Made by a program: the position numbers and the translations under genes
Source of the DNA: Actinoplanes missouriensis 431
Lineage (GTDB): Bacteria > Actinomycetota > Actinomycetes > Mycobacteriales > Micromonosporaceae
Assembly: GCF_000284295.1 (NCBI RefSeq)
Contig: NC_017093.1
Location: 4,464,001-4,528,000 of the forward strand
Direction: 5' to 3'
Length of the DNA: 64,000 nt
The notes under the pieces: generated by a model
Database searches by the model: none
The model's input: only the letters and a program-made list of their open reading frames with translations
What the model was told of the DNA's origin: nothing
In this document: piece by piece, positions 16,778 through 26,801 of the stretch
How the letters are laid out: the number at the start of each line of letters is the position of its first letter
How positions within the stretch are numbered: position 1 is the first letter of the stretch

Positions 16778-18172
16778 ATGACCGACGTCAACGCCCTGTT
16801 CCCCGACCCGCAGTCTCCAAGCACCCAGCCGGCAAGCCCGCAGTCCCCAAGCACCCGGCCGGTGAGCCCGCGGTCCCCAAGCGCCCAGCCGGCAAGCCCG
16901 CAGTCCCCGAGCACTCAGCCGGTGAGCCCGCGGTCCCCAAGCGCCCAGCCCTCAAGCACCCAGCCGGTGAGCCCGCGGTCCCCAGGCGCACACCTCGCAA
17001 GCGGGCAGTTCCCCAGTGCGCGCCCCGCAAGCGGGCAGCCCGTAAGGCCGCAGCCCGCCAGCCCGCTGTTTACCGGCCCGCCCCGGCTGCTTGCCGTCGG
17101 CGAACCCACCCACGGCTCGGAGCCCCTGCTCCGGCAGCGCAACGACCTGTTCCGGTCACTCGTCGAGCGGCACGGCTACCGAACCATCGCGATCGAGAGC
17201 GATTGCCTGATGGGCCTGATCGTGGATGAATACGTCGCCGGGGGCGCCGGCACGCTCGACGATGTGATGAAGCGCGGATTCAGCCACGAGTGGGGCGCCT
17301 TCGAGGGCAATCGCGAGCTGGTCCAGTGGATGCGTGAGCACAACACCAGCCGTGATGCCGCCGCCAGGATCCGTTTCGCGGGCTTCGACGGCCCTCTGGA
17401 GATAACCGCCGCGGCCAGCCCCCGAGAGGCCCTGACGGGTCTCCGCTCAGCCTGCGCCTCAGCCCTCCCGCCGTCCCCGCCGTTGCCATCGGCGCAGGAG
17501 CTCGACGATCTACTCGGCGCAGACGAACGGTGGACGAACCCGGCCGCCATGATGGACCCGTCGCAGTCCATCGGGCGGACCACCGAGGCCCTGCGGTTAC
17601 GCGTCCTCGCCGACGAGATGGCAGGCCTGGTCGAAGCGTGGACGCCACAGCTCGGAGCCGACGTGGACCGGGCGCGCCTCTATGCTCGAACCGCCCTCGG
17701 ACTGCTGCGCTACCACTACGCGATGGCCGACACCTCCCCCCACCGGATCGAGCGCCTGCTCGGCGTCCGCGACTCCATGATGGCCGCCAACCTGCTCGCC
17801 CTCGCCGAGCGCGGCCCGACACTCGCGAACGGCCAGAACGCCCACTTCCAGCGACACAAGAGCTCGATGCGGATGGGCGGCCGGCAGGTGGAGTGGTGGA
17901 GCGCCGGCGCGATTGCCGACGTCCACCTGGGTACGGCCTACGGGTTCCTCGCCGGCGCCGCAGGAACGATCCGTGCCCACGGCGTAGAAGTCCCCCCGCC
18001 GGACACCGTGGAAGGCTCGCTCTATGCCCTCTCCCTCCCCGAGGGCCGATTCGTCGGACGGGTGCCCGAGACGCCGGGCGCCGCGCGGGTGTCCCCGTGG
18101 TTCGGGTACGCCCCGCTCGACCCGTCTCACCTCGGCGACGTGGACGGCATCGTCTTCGTCAAGGACGCCTGA
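16778..18172 (+). CDS. Erythromycin-esterase-family protein with repetitive N-terminus
   Basis: 464 residues from ATG 16778. Residues about 98-464 form the Ere/EreA-like domain: GEPTHGSEP (about 107, metal/catalytic His), AIESDCLMGL, FSHEWGAFEGNRELVQWMREHN, NGQNAHFQRHK and a terminal region with VSPWFGYAPLDP. The family hydrolyses macrolide lactones in some members and has unknown esterase roles in most. The first about 95 residues are a Pro/Ser repeat of roughly ten-residue units (PQSPSTQPAS type). No promoter is clear, though TACGGT lies just before the start. Confidence 0.78.
   Translation: MTDVNALFPDPQSPSTQPASPQSPSTRPVSPRSPSAQPASPQSPSTQPVSPRSPSAQPSSTQPVSPRSPGAHLASGQFPSARPASGQPVRPQPASPLFTGPPRLLAVGEPTHGSEPLLRQRNDLFRSLVERHGYRTIAIESDCLMGLIVDEYVAGGAGTLDDVMKRGFSHEWGAFEGNRELVQWMREHNTSRDAAARIRFAGFDGPLEITAAASPREALTGLRSACASALPPSPPLPSAQELDDLLGADERWTNPAAMMDPSQSIGRTTEALRLRVLADEMAGLVEAWTPQLGADVDRARLYARTALGLLRYHYAMADTSPHRIERLLGVRDSMMAANLLALAERGPTLANGQNAHFQRHKSSMRMGGRQVEWWSAGAIADVHLGTAYGFLAGAAGTIRAHGVEVPPPDTVEGSLYALSLPEGRFVGRVPETPGAARVSPWFGYAPLDPSHLGDVDGIVFVKDA
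16808..17070 (+). repeat. In-frame 30-bp imperfect tandem repeat
   Basis: Seven to nine degenerate copies of a 30-bp unit that translates as PxSPSxQPxS; the core CCCCAAGC.CCCAGCC recurs every 30 bp, with one shortened copy. It lies between the start codon and the catalytic domain of the esterase-like gene, so copy number changes would alter only the N-terminal tail length. Confidence 0.75.
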
Positions 18173-18174
18173 GG

Positions 18175-18552
18175 TCAGCCGTTGGGGCGGGTCTCGATGG
18201 CCTGCAGGGACCAGCTGTTGCCGTCCGGATCCTGGAAGTAGACGAACCTGCCCCACGGCTGAACGTCCACCTCGCCGGTCGTGACGCCCGCCTCCAGCAG
18301 CTGGGCGCGGGCAGCGTCGGCGTCGGGCACCACCACCTGGATCTCCTGTGTGCCTGGCGTCTTCGCCGTGATCCCGTCACCGATCACGATGGAGCAGGCC
18401 GAACCGGGCGGGGTGAGCTGGACGAACCGCAGGCTGTCGTTGACCTTGTGGTCGTGATCGGCGTTGAAGCCCAGGCTCTCGTAGAACGCTTTGGCCCGGT
18501 CGACGTCGGTCACGGGGACGGGGATCAGCTCGATCTTCCATGTGGCTGTCAT
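18175..18552 (-). CDS. VOC-superfamily (glyoxalase-like) protein
   Basis: 125 residues in one VOC module pair: strand MTATWKIELIPVPVTDVDRAK with AFYESLGF, and the second half IQVVVPDADAARAQLLEAGV ending FVYFQDPDGNSWSLQAIE. The typical metal positions are Glu/His in the first strand and Glu near the end; here the first strand holds E9 and the last part has only Q, so metal binding may be lost. No partner gene. It ends three bases from the converging esterase-like gene. Confidence 0.8.
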   Translation of the reverse strand: MTATWKIELIPVPVTDVDRAKAFYESLGFNADHDHKVNDSLRFVQLTPPGSACSIVIGDGITAKTPGTQEIQVVVPDADAARAQLLEAGVTTGEVDVQPWGRFVYFQDPDGNSWSLQAIETRPNG

Positions 18553-18716
18553 GGATTCATCCTTCCTCGTATTGCGGTCACTTTCCGACCGCTAAGTGAG
18601 CCGACCCGCGAGGACGCGGCGCGGCGCGGCGCGGCGCACAGGACGGAAGCGTTGAGGCGGATCAGGGCGCAAGGACGCGTCACTGTACGAAGGACCTGTC
18701 GCGGAACGCCGGACCT

Positions 18717-18857
18717 GGTTGCCGCGCGGGCGTCGCGGTTACCGCGCGGGGTGCCTCGGTGGCCGCGCGGGCGTCGCGGTTGCCACGCGGGCTTCGCCAT
18801 TGCCACGCGGGCTTCGCGGTTGCCGCGCGGGGTGCCTCGGTGGCCGCGCGGCTGTCT
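18717..18857. repeat. 20-21 bp minisatellite, seven units
   Basis: Seven head-to-tail copies of a 20-21 bp unit with core TGCCGCGCGGGCGTCGCGG; two variant types alternate (ending GCGTCGC or GGGTGCCT). A GGCGC/GGCGCGGCGC run precedes it at 18618-18638. It fills the 303-bp gap 18553-18855 between a VOC gene and a small membrane protein gene; the last unit touches the stop of that gene. Confidence 0.7.
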
Positions 18858-19140
18858 AATGTGCCGGGGCGGGCGGAGCGGACACCGGACGCTCCGGATC
18901 GGCCGGCGTGATGGCGCCCCACTTCGGCCCACCCGGCGGTGGAGTGACCTGCAGCGGGTCCTCCAGAGGCACGGTGTTCTGCGTGAACAGGATGGTCCCC
19001 AGCACGACCAGCACACCCGAGACAGCGGCGAACCAGCTGGCGACTTCGACACCCTGCATTCCGAACAGCCACGCGGCGACCGTCAGCGCCGTGGCGGCGA
19101 ACGCGCCCACATCGAGGATTACCCAGCTTCCAGCACCCAT
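18856..19140 (-). CDS. Small membrane protein
   Basis: 94 residues from ATG 19140 (an in-frame start at 19197 would add 19 basic residues and is less likely). Two hydrophobic helices: WVILDVGAFAATALTVAAWLFG and ASWFAAVSGVLVVLGTILF, separated by a short loop MQGVEV, then a Pro-rich tail of about 40 residues (PPPGGPKWG...PPAPAH). No family recognised. The 3' end abuts a minisatellite whose last unit contributes to the stop region. Confidence 0.55.
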   Translation of the reverse strand: MGAGSWVILDVGAFAATALTVAAWLFGMQGVEVASWFAAVSGVLVVLGTILFTQNTVPLEDPLQVTPPPGGPKWGAITPADPERPVSAPPAPAH

Positions 19141-19217
19141 CCCTCCATCATCAACCCGTACGTCAACTCGCCTCCTCCACCGCCGTAGGCCATTCACCCG
19201 AAATCGTTTGCCTAGCC

Positions 19218-19907
19218 GTGCGCCGACTGCTGATGATGGGCGTCATGGTCATGGACACGGTCGATGGCCGCCCGGCCGGCAACGCCGCATCCATCCGGGC
19301 GACGGCACAGGCGATGGCAAGGGCCCAATCCGCCGCGTCCGTGATCCTCGTCGAAGGACTCACCGACCAGATCGCGCTCGAGACCGCCGCCGCCCTCTGC
19401 GGACGGGACCTCGATGCGGAACAGGTCGTCATCGTCCCGATCGGTGGAGCGCACGCGATCAGCCGAACCCTGTCCGTCCTGATCACCCCATCCTCTCGCC
19501 CGGCCCTTCCGGCTGCAAAAACTCGGCTCGCGGGCCTGTGCGACGTGCAGGAGGAACAGATCTTCCGTCGCGGTCTGGAGGCCGCCGGCCTGGGCTCGCC
19601 CCGCACGCGCGCCGAGATGGAACAACTCGGGTTCCACGTCTGCATCGACGACCTGGAGGACGAACTCATCCGGGCGGTAGGCGTCTCGGGTGTCACAGCG
19701 CTTTTCATGTCTCAGAGAGACCTCCGTTCCTTCCACTCGTTCCAGAAGCAGCCCGCGTGGCGTGGACAGGACACGCGAGCCCAGATGCACCGCTTCGTGC
19801 GTAGCAGCTCACGACGCAATCTGCGTTATGCACGGCTGCTCGTCGAAGCAGCCGTCGCCGGAAACGCCCTGCCCCGGCCGCTCGACGCGGTGCTGAACGC
19901 CGTTTGA
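19218..19907 (+). CDS. Stand-alone TOPRIM protein of the OLD-nuclease type
   Basis: 229 residues from GTG 19218; a later ATG at 19251 is possible. The TOPRIM pattern is clear: SVILVEGLTDQIALETAA gives the conserved Glu, and IVPIGGAHAISR, RLAGLCDVQEEQIF and HVCIDDLEDELIRA supply the D-x-D/E acidic cluster. This arrangement (VEG.TDQ ... GLCD ... DLEDELIRA) is that of the C-terminal nuclease half of OLD-family proteins, but the ATPase half is absent and no ATPase gene is adjacent. It could be a metal-dependent nuclease; partner unknown. Confidence 0.75.
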   Translation: MRRLLMMGVMVMDTVDGRPAGNAASIRATAQAMARAQSAASVILVEGLTDQIALETAAALCGRDLDAEQVVIVPIGGAHAISRTLSVLITPSSRPALPAAKTRLAGLCDVQEEQIFRRGLEAAGLGSPRTRAEMEQLGFHVCIDDLEDELIRAVGVSGVTALFMSQRDLRSFHSFQKQPAWRGQDTRAQMHRFVRSSSRRNLRYARLLVEAAVAGNALPRPLDAVLNAV

Positions 19908-20056
19908 GCTTCGCCTCGTGCGGCTTGGTTCGAAGTGAAACAGGACCGCCATGACAGGAGCAGAACGACCGCTGTTATGCCCCTGTCATACCCGGCGCGC
20001 GATGCTGTCGGCACGGAAAGCGGATCGCATCGCCATCGAGGTGGGAGCATGAGCCG

Positions 20057-20905
20057 ATGAGCTGGAGTGAACGACTGGGCGGCGTCGGCGTGTGGCGTCC
20101 GGGCCCCTTCCTTGATCGGGACCTCGCCACTGCCATTGAGGACCTCGGGTTCGGCACGCTGTGGCTGGGCGGCTCTCCCGGGTCCGACCTGCGCCAGGCG
20201 GAGGAGCTGCTCGACGCCACCACGTCGCTTCAGCTCGCCACCGGCATCGTGAACATCTGGGCGTCCGATGCCGCCGAGCTGGCCGACTCCTATCACCGCA
20301 TCGAGGCCAGGCATCCGGGACGGCTGCTGCTCGGCATCGGCTCGGGCCACCGTGAGGCCAACCCGGAACGGGTTCGCCCCGTCGACGCGATGGCTCGCTA
20401 CCTCGACGTTCTCGATGCGAGGGAGGTGCCCGTCCAGTCGCGTGTCCTGTCCGCGCTCGGGCCACGCATGCTCGCGATGGCGAGCGAGCGCAGCGCGGGC
20501 ACTCATCCCTACCTCACCGTGCCGTCGCAGAGCGGGGAGGCCCGTGCCGCGCTCGGCCCGGACGCGCTCGTCGCTCCGGAGCAGACCGTCGTCCTCGACA
20601 CCGACGTCGAGTCGGCGCGACGCTCGGCCCGCAGGTTCCTCCGGCTTTACCTGGGCTTGTCGAACTACACGACCACGATGCGGCGGGCCGGCTTCACCGA
20701 CGACGACGTCGCCGGCGAGGGCAGCGACGCGCTGGTCGACCGCCTCGTCGTGCACGGCGACGCGGCCGTCATCGCCGCAGCTGTCCGGGAGCACCACGAC
20801 GCCGGCGCCGATCACGTCTGCGTGCAGGTCCAGCCGCAGCGCGACGACATCGTGCCCGCCCTGCGCGCCCTCGCGGCCGAGCTGAAGCTCCGCCCGCAGG
20901 GATGA
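20057..20905 (+). CDS. LLM-class F420-dependent oxidoreductase (TIGR03620-like)
   Basis: 282 residues, a luciferase-like TIM barrel. Visible strands: GGVGVWRPGPF, LGFGTLWLGGSPGSDLRQAEELL, LQLATGIVNIWASDAAELADSYHRIEARHPGRLLLGIGSGHRE and the C-terminal loop GADHVCVQVQ. The IVNIWASDAAELA segment is characteristic of a subfamily found in F420-producing actinobacteria. It probably uses reduced F420 or FMNH2 to act on a small substrate in the cytosol. Substrate unknown. Confidence 0.82.
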   Translation: MSWSERLGGVGVWRPGPFLDRDLATAIEDLGFGTLWLGGSPGSDLRQAEELLDATTSLQLATGIVNIWASDAAELADSYHRIEARHPGRLLLGIGSGHREANPERVRPVDAMARYLDVLDAREVPVQSRVLSALGPRMLAMASERSAGTHPYLTVPSQSGEARAALGPDALVAPEQTVVLDTDVESARRSARRFLRLYLGLSNYTTTMRRAGFTDDDVAGEGSDALVDRLVVHGDAAVIAAAVREHHDAGADHVCVQVQPQRDDIVPALRALAAELKLRPQG

Positions 20906-20957
20906 GGCCGCCGATGTGACGCAAGCCCCGATCACCGCGCCCGCAACGGCGGCCGGC

Positions 20958-21022
20958 AGCGGTCCGGTCGCTCTGAGCGGACTCTAAACAAGAGCGGTCC
21001 GGCGCGCTGAGCGGACGCTAAA
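20958..21022. repeat. Imperfect 35-bp direct repeat
   Basis: AGCGGTCCGG and TGAGCGGAC.CTAAA recur at 20958-20988 and 20993-21022 in the same order, about 85% identical. Located in the 330-bp convergent gap 20906-21235, which holds no gene that I can support. Confidence 0.5.
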
Positions 21023-21130
21023 AGGCAGCGTGTGCTGGTCACCGAAATGTGTCGGGTGGCAACGGGTGCCCGGCAAAAACGAGCGCCGGCCGGCAACGGA
21101 CGCCCGCCAGAAACTGTGCCAGCTCGGAAA

Positions 21131-21155
21131 GGGCGCCGGCCTTCACCCGGCGCCC
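21131..21155. terminator. Probable bidirectional terminator hairpin
   Basis: GGGCGCCGG (21131-21139) and CCGGCGCCC (21147-21155) form a 9-bp perfect stem with a 7-base loop, in the gap between the converging LLM oxidoreductase and SGNH hydrolase genes. Confidence 0.5.
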
Positions 21156-21235
21156 ACCGAAGGACGGCGCTGGCCACCACCGAGGGCGGTGACCAGCACG
21201 TGCGAAACGGGGGAACATGTCATGCAGGGCTGGGA

Positions 21236-22456
21236 TCAGCGGAGCAGTCGCCGGGGCACTGCGGCGGCCAGTGCTCCGTACCCCGTGGGGTTGAGATGCA
21301 AGTGATCTCCGGTGTCATAAGGCCCGGCAAGGCGGGCCGGCGCGGCCGGGTCCCGCACGGCGGCGTCGAAGTCCACCACCGCGTCGAACAGTCCACCACG
21401 GATCGCCGCGTTGACCGCCTGCCGGGACCGCTCCCGCAGCCCTTCGGCGTCGTCGTAGATGTTGCCGCCGAACGGGGTGAGCGTCGCGCCGTAGGCTCGC
21501 AGCCCCGCCGCCTGGGCACGCAGCATGATCTGACGGTAGGCGCCGATCAGCTCCGCGGTGATCCGCTGCTGATCGGCGACGGTGGCCGGGGCGACGCCGA
21601 TGTCGTTCACGCCCTCGAAGACCAGCAGCCACCGCGCGCCGCTGGTGGAGAGGACGTCACGGTCGAGCCGGGCGAGCGCGTTGGGTCCGAGCCCGTCCCG
21701 CAGCACCCGGTTGCCGCCCGCTGCCTGGTTGAGCACTGCCAGTTCCGGATCGCGCAGCCGGTCGAAGAGCTGGTCGGGCCATCGATTGTTGCCGTTCGTG
21801 GTGGAGCCCCGGCCGTCGGTCAGCGAGTCGCCGAGCAGCACGAGACCGGACGCTCCGGCGAGGACTTCGACGCCGCTGATCAGGTACCAGTGGTCGGACC
21901 CGGTGGCGCCGGCGAGGTCCAGCGCGGTGTGCTGGTCGCCCTTGACCAGCCACGATGTGGTCCGCGATCCGGGATGCGAGGTCAGTTCTGCGGTAGCGAT
22001 GCCGTCGCGCAGGTAGGTGGTGAGAGTGAGGTTGGCGGCGGCCAGCACCGGCAGGTCGACCGGGTCGGAGACTATCTGCGCACCGACCGGAACCACCACC
22101 GACGGGCTACCGCCGAAGGTGAGCGGCCGGCTGCTGCCCGGCCGGATCGCGGACATGCCGGCCTGGTTACCGACGGGCAGCGCGACAGCCGCCGCGGTGA
22201 TCGGCAGGTCGGCGGTGCCGAACGCGTTGGAGTACCGCACACGCAACCGGCGCCCGCCGGCGGTGACCCGCACGGTCTGCCGCAGCGTGGTGTCGGCGAG
22301 ACGATCGAAGGGCGCGGGTGGCATGTTGTGCGGCTCGGTGAGCTGCGGCATCGCCGTCCAGGTGTGCGTCCAGCGGGAGAGTTGATCCCTGCCTCGGGTC
22401 AGGAGGAGGCCGGAGGCGGCGAACCCGGACGAGGCGAGCAGTGTGCGGCGTCGCAT
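21236..22456 (-). CDS. Secreted SGNH/GDSL esterase, probable xylan or carbohydrate deacetylase
   Basis: 406 residues. The N-terminus MRRRTLLASSGFAASGLLL looks like a Tat or Sec signal with a twin-Arg. The SGNH blocks are present: catalytic Ser in LLGDSLTDG, the Gly block, Asn in VFEGVNDIG and the Asp-x-x-His block DTGDHLHLNPTGY. The N-terminal 190 residues form a separate beta-domain (VRYSNAFGTADLPITAAAV). It starts 3 bp after the stop of the upstream GH115 gene, so the pair is cotranscribed; acetyl esterase activity on glucuronoxylan would fit the partner. Confidence 0.8.
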   Translation of the reverse strand: MRRRTLLASSGFAASGLLLTRGRDQLSRWTHTWTAMPQLTEPHNMPPAPFDRLADTTLRQTVRVTAGGRRLRVRYSNAFGTADLPITAAAVALPVGNQAGMSAIRPGSSRPLTFGGSPSVVVPVGAQIVSDPVDLPVLAAANLTLTTYLRDGIATAELTSHPGSRTTSWLVKGDQHTALDLAGATGSDHWYLISGVEVLAGASGLVLLGDSLTDGRGSTTNGNNRWPDQLFDRLRDPELAVLNQAAGGNRVLRDGLGPNALARLDRDVLSTSGARWLLVFEGVNDIGVAPATVADQQRITAELIGAYRQIMLRAQAAGLRAYGATLTPFGGNIYDDAEGLRERSRQAVNAAIRGGLFDAVVDFDAAVRDPAAPARLAGPYDTGDHLHLNPTGYGALAAAVPRRLLR

Positions 22457-22459
22457 GGG

Positions 22460-25609
<3,150 letters not shown>

Positions 25610-25619
25610 GGGTACGCCT

Positions 25620-25632
25620 CCGAAAGTTTCGG
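25620..25632 (-). promoter_or_regulatory. Xylan-regulon-type operator CCGAAAGTTTCGG
   Basis: A perfect 13-bp palindrome (CCGAAA-G-TTTCGG) directly upstream of, and touching, the ribosome site of the GH115 gene. The core matches CGAAA-N-TTTCG, the palindrome described upstream of xylanase genes in streptomycetes and bound by LacI-type xylan regulators. A partial copy (CGAAACGAATCCG on the coding strand) lies just upstream. Confidence 0.65.
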
Positions 25633-25707
25633 ATTCGTTTCGCGAGGACGTCCGCAACATATAGTTACAGGTCTATGCCGTCAACCCACCCGCCCGCCTA
25701 TGGACAA

Positions 25708-25743
25708 CCGAAAGGCCGCCCGGAAGTTACGAGCGGCCTTCGG
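25708..25743 (-). terminator. Terminator hairpin after the trypsin gene
   Basis: Arms CCGAAAGGCCGC (25708-25719) and GCGGCCTTCGG (25733-25743) pair over 11 bp with one bulged base and a 13-base loop. It starts 11 bp after the stop of the minus-strand protease gene. Confidence 0.65.
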
Positions 25744-25753
25744 TCCTTCCGGT

Positions 25754-26482
25754 TCAGCGCTTGGTATTGATGGTCTTGACGATCCACGGGCGGAGCTTGG
25801 TCGCGGCGGCTACGGCTACCGTGCTCCGGCGGTCCGAGTCGGTGAGGACTCCCTGGAGCACCGCGGTGCCCCGCTTGGTACGGGTCAGCGCCGGCCCACC
25901 GGAGTCGCCGCCGACGGGGAGGCCGGACTTCTTCGTGGCGCAGTAGTCGCTCGTGCCCGCGAGCATGTAGCACTGGTTGCGACTGTGCTTGATGACGGTC
26001 ACGGTGGCCTGGCGGAGACGGTTCGACTGGCACTTGGCCTCGTTCGGCTCGCACGTGGCGCCCCAGCCCTGCACGGTCAGCACCGAGCCGACCCGCAGCG
26101 GCTTCTGGGTCTTCACCGGGAGCGCGATCGGCTTCACCGTCACCAGCGGGATCTGGACGAGAGCCACGTCGGCGTTCGACGCGAAGTAGGTGCGGCCGGG
26201 GATTCGCTTGACGACCTTGCCGCGTCGCTGGTCGAGGTTGCCGACCCGGAACGTGATCTTCGTGTTGTCGAACTGCACGCAGTGCGCCGCGGTGATCACC
26301 CAGCGTGGGGCGACGACCGCGCCGGTACAGATCGGCTGGCCGTCGGCATAGATCCGGACCGCCCACGGCGCGCTGGTGGCGAGCTTGCCGCCGAGGACGG
26401 CCTGCGCCGGCGACGCGACGAAGAGGGCGGCAGCGGCGGCAACCGCAAGGCCGACAGCGACCCGGACAACGTTCCTGAACAA
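25754..26482 (-). CDS. Secreted trypsin-like serine protease
   Basis: 242 residues with a Sec signal (VGLAVAAAAALFVASPAQA) followed by mature start LGGKLATSAPWAVRI. The S1 triad is intact: His in TAAHCV, Asp in NADVALVQIP, Ser in GDSGGPALT. Cys pairs lie near TAAHC and before the Ser. It probably cleaves extracellular protein; no cognate inhibitor or propeptide is encoded nearby. Related actinobacterial proteases are 240-270 residues, so it is full length. Confidence 0.85.
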   Translation of the reverse strand: MFRNVVRVAVGLAVAAAAALFVASPAQAVLGGKLATSAPWAVRIYADGQPICTGAVVAPRWVITAAHCVQFDNTKITFRVGNLDQRRGKVVKRIPGRTYFASNADVALVQIPLVTVKPIALPVKTQKPLRVGSVLTVQGWGATCEPNEAKCQSNRLRQATVTVIKHSRNQCYMLAGTSDYCATKKSGLPVGGDSGGPALTRTKRGTAVLQGVLTDSDRRSTVAVAAATKLRPWIVKTINTKR

Positions 26483-26669
26483 GAGGGGCTCCCTTCGAGC
26501 AAAGGCGGAACCCCACCATCACACCGGCGGAGCCGAACGCCGTCCGTCAACCGACTGCCGATCCCGCCGACCCGCCGACCCCGCCCGCGACCCTGCCGCC
26601 CTCTCCGGCCCGCCTGCCACCAGCACGCTCAGCGGCACGCGGCCGCCGCTCGCGGCCATCGTGGAGCGC

Positions 26670-26789
26670 GGCCGCCCGCCGGGACCGGACCCGGAGGGGC
26701 GCCCCTACCGCACCTACGCCTCGTTCACCGACCCGGACGGCAACGGCTGGCTGCTCCAGCAGGTCACCGAGCGCCTGCCCGGCCGCTGA
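26670..26789 (+). pseudogene. Fragment of a VOC-superfamily gene (C-terminal end)
   Basis: Codons from 26670 to the TGA at 26789 translate as the last 39 residues of a glyoxalase-family protein: PGPDPEGRPYRTYASFTDPD, then GNGWLLQQVTERLPGR. The 5' part of such a gene (about 100 codons) is missing; upstream sequence (26483-26669) shows no related frame, so this is a truncated relic. Confidence 0.65.
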
Positions 26790-26801
26790 CACCGGAGCCG
26801 C

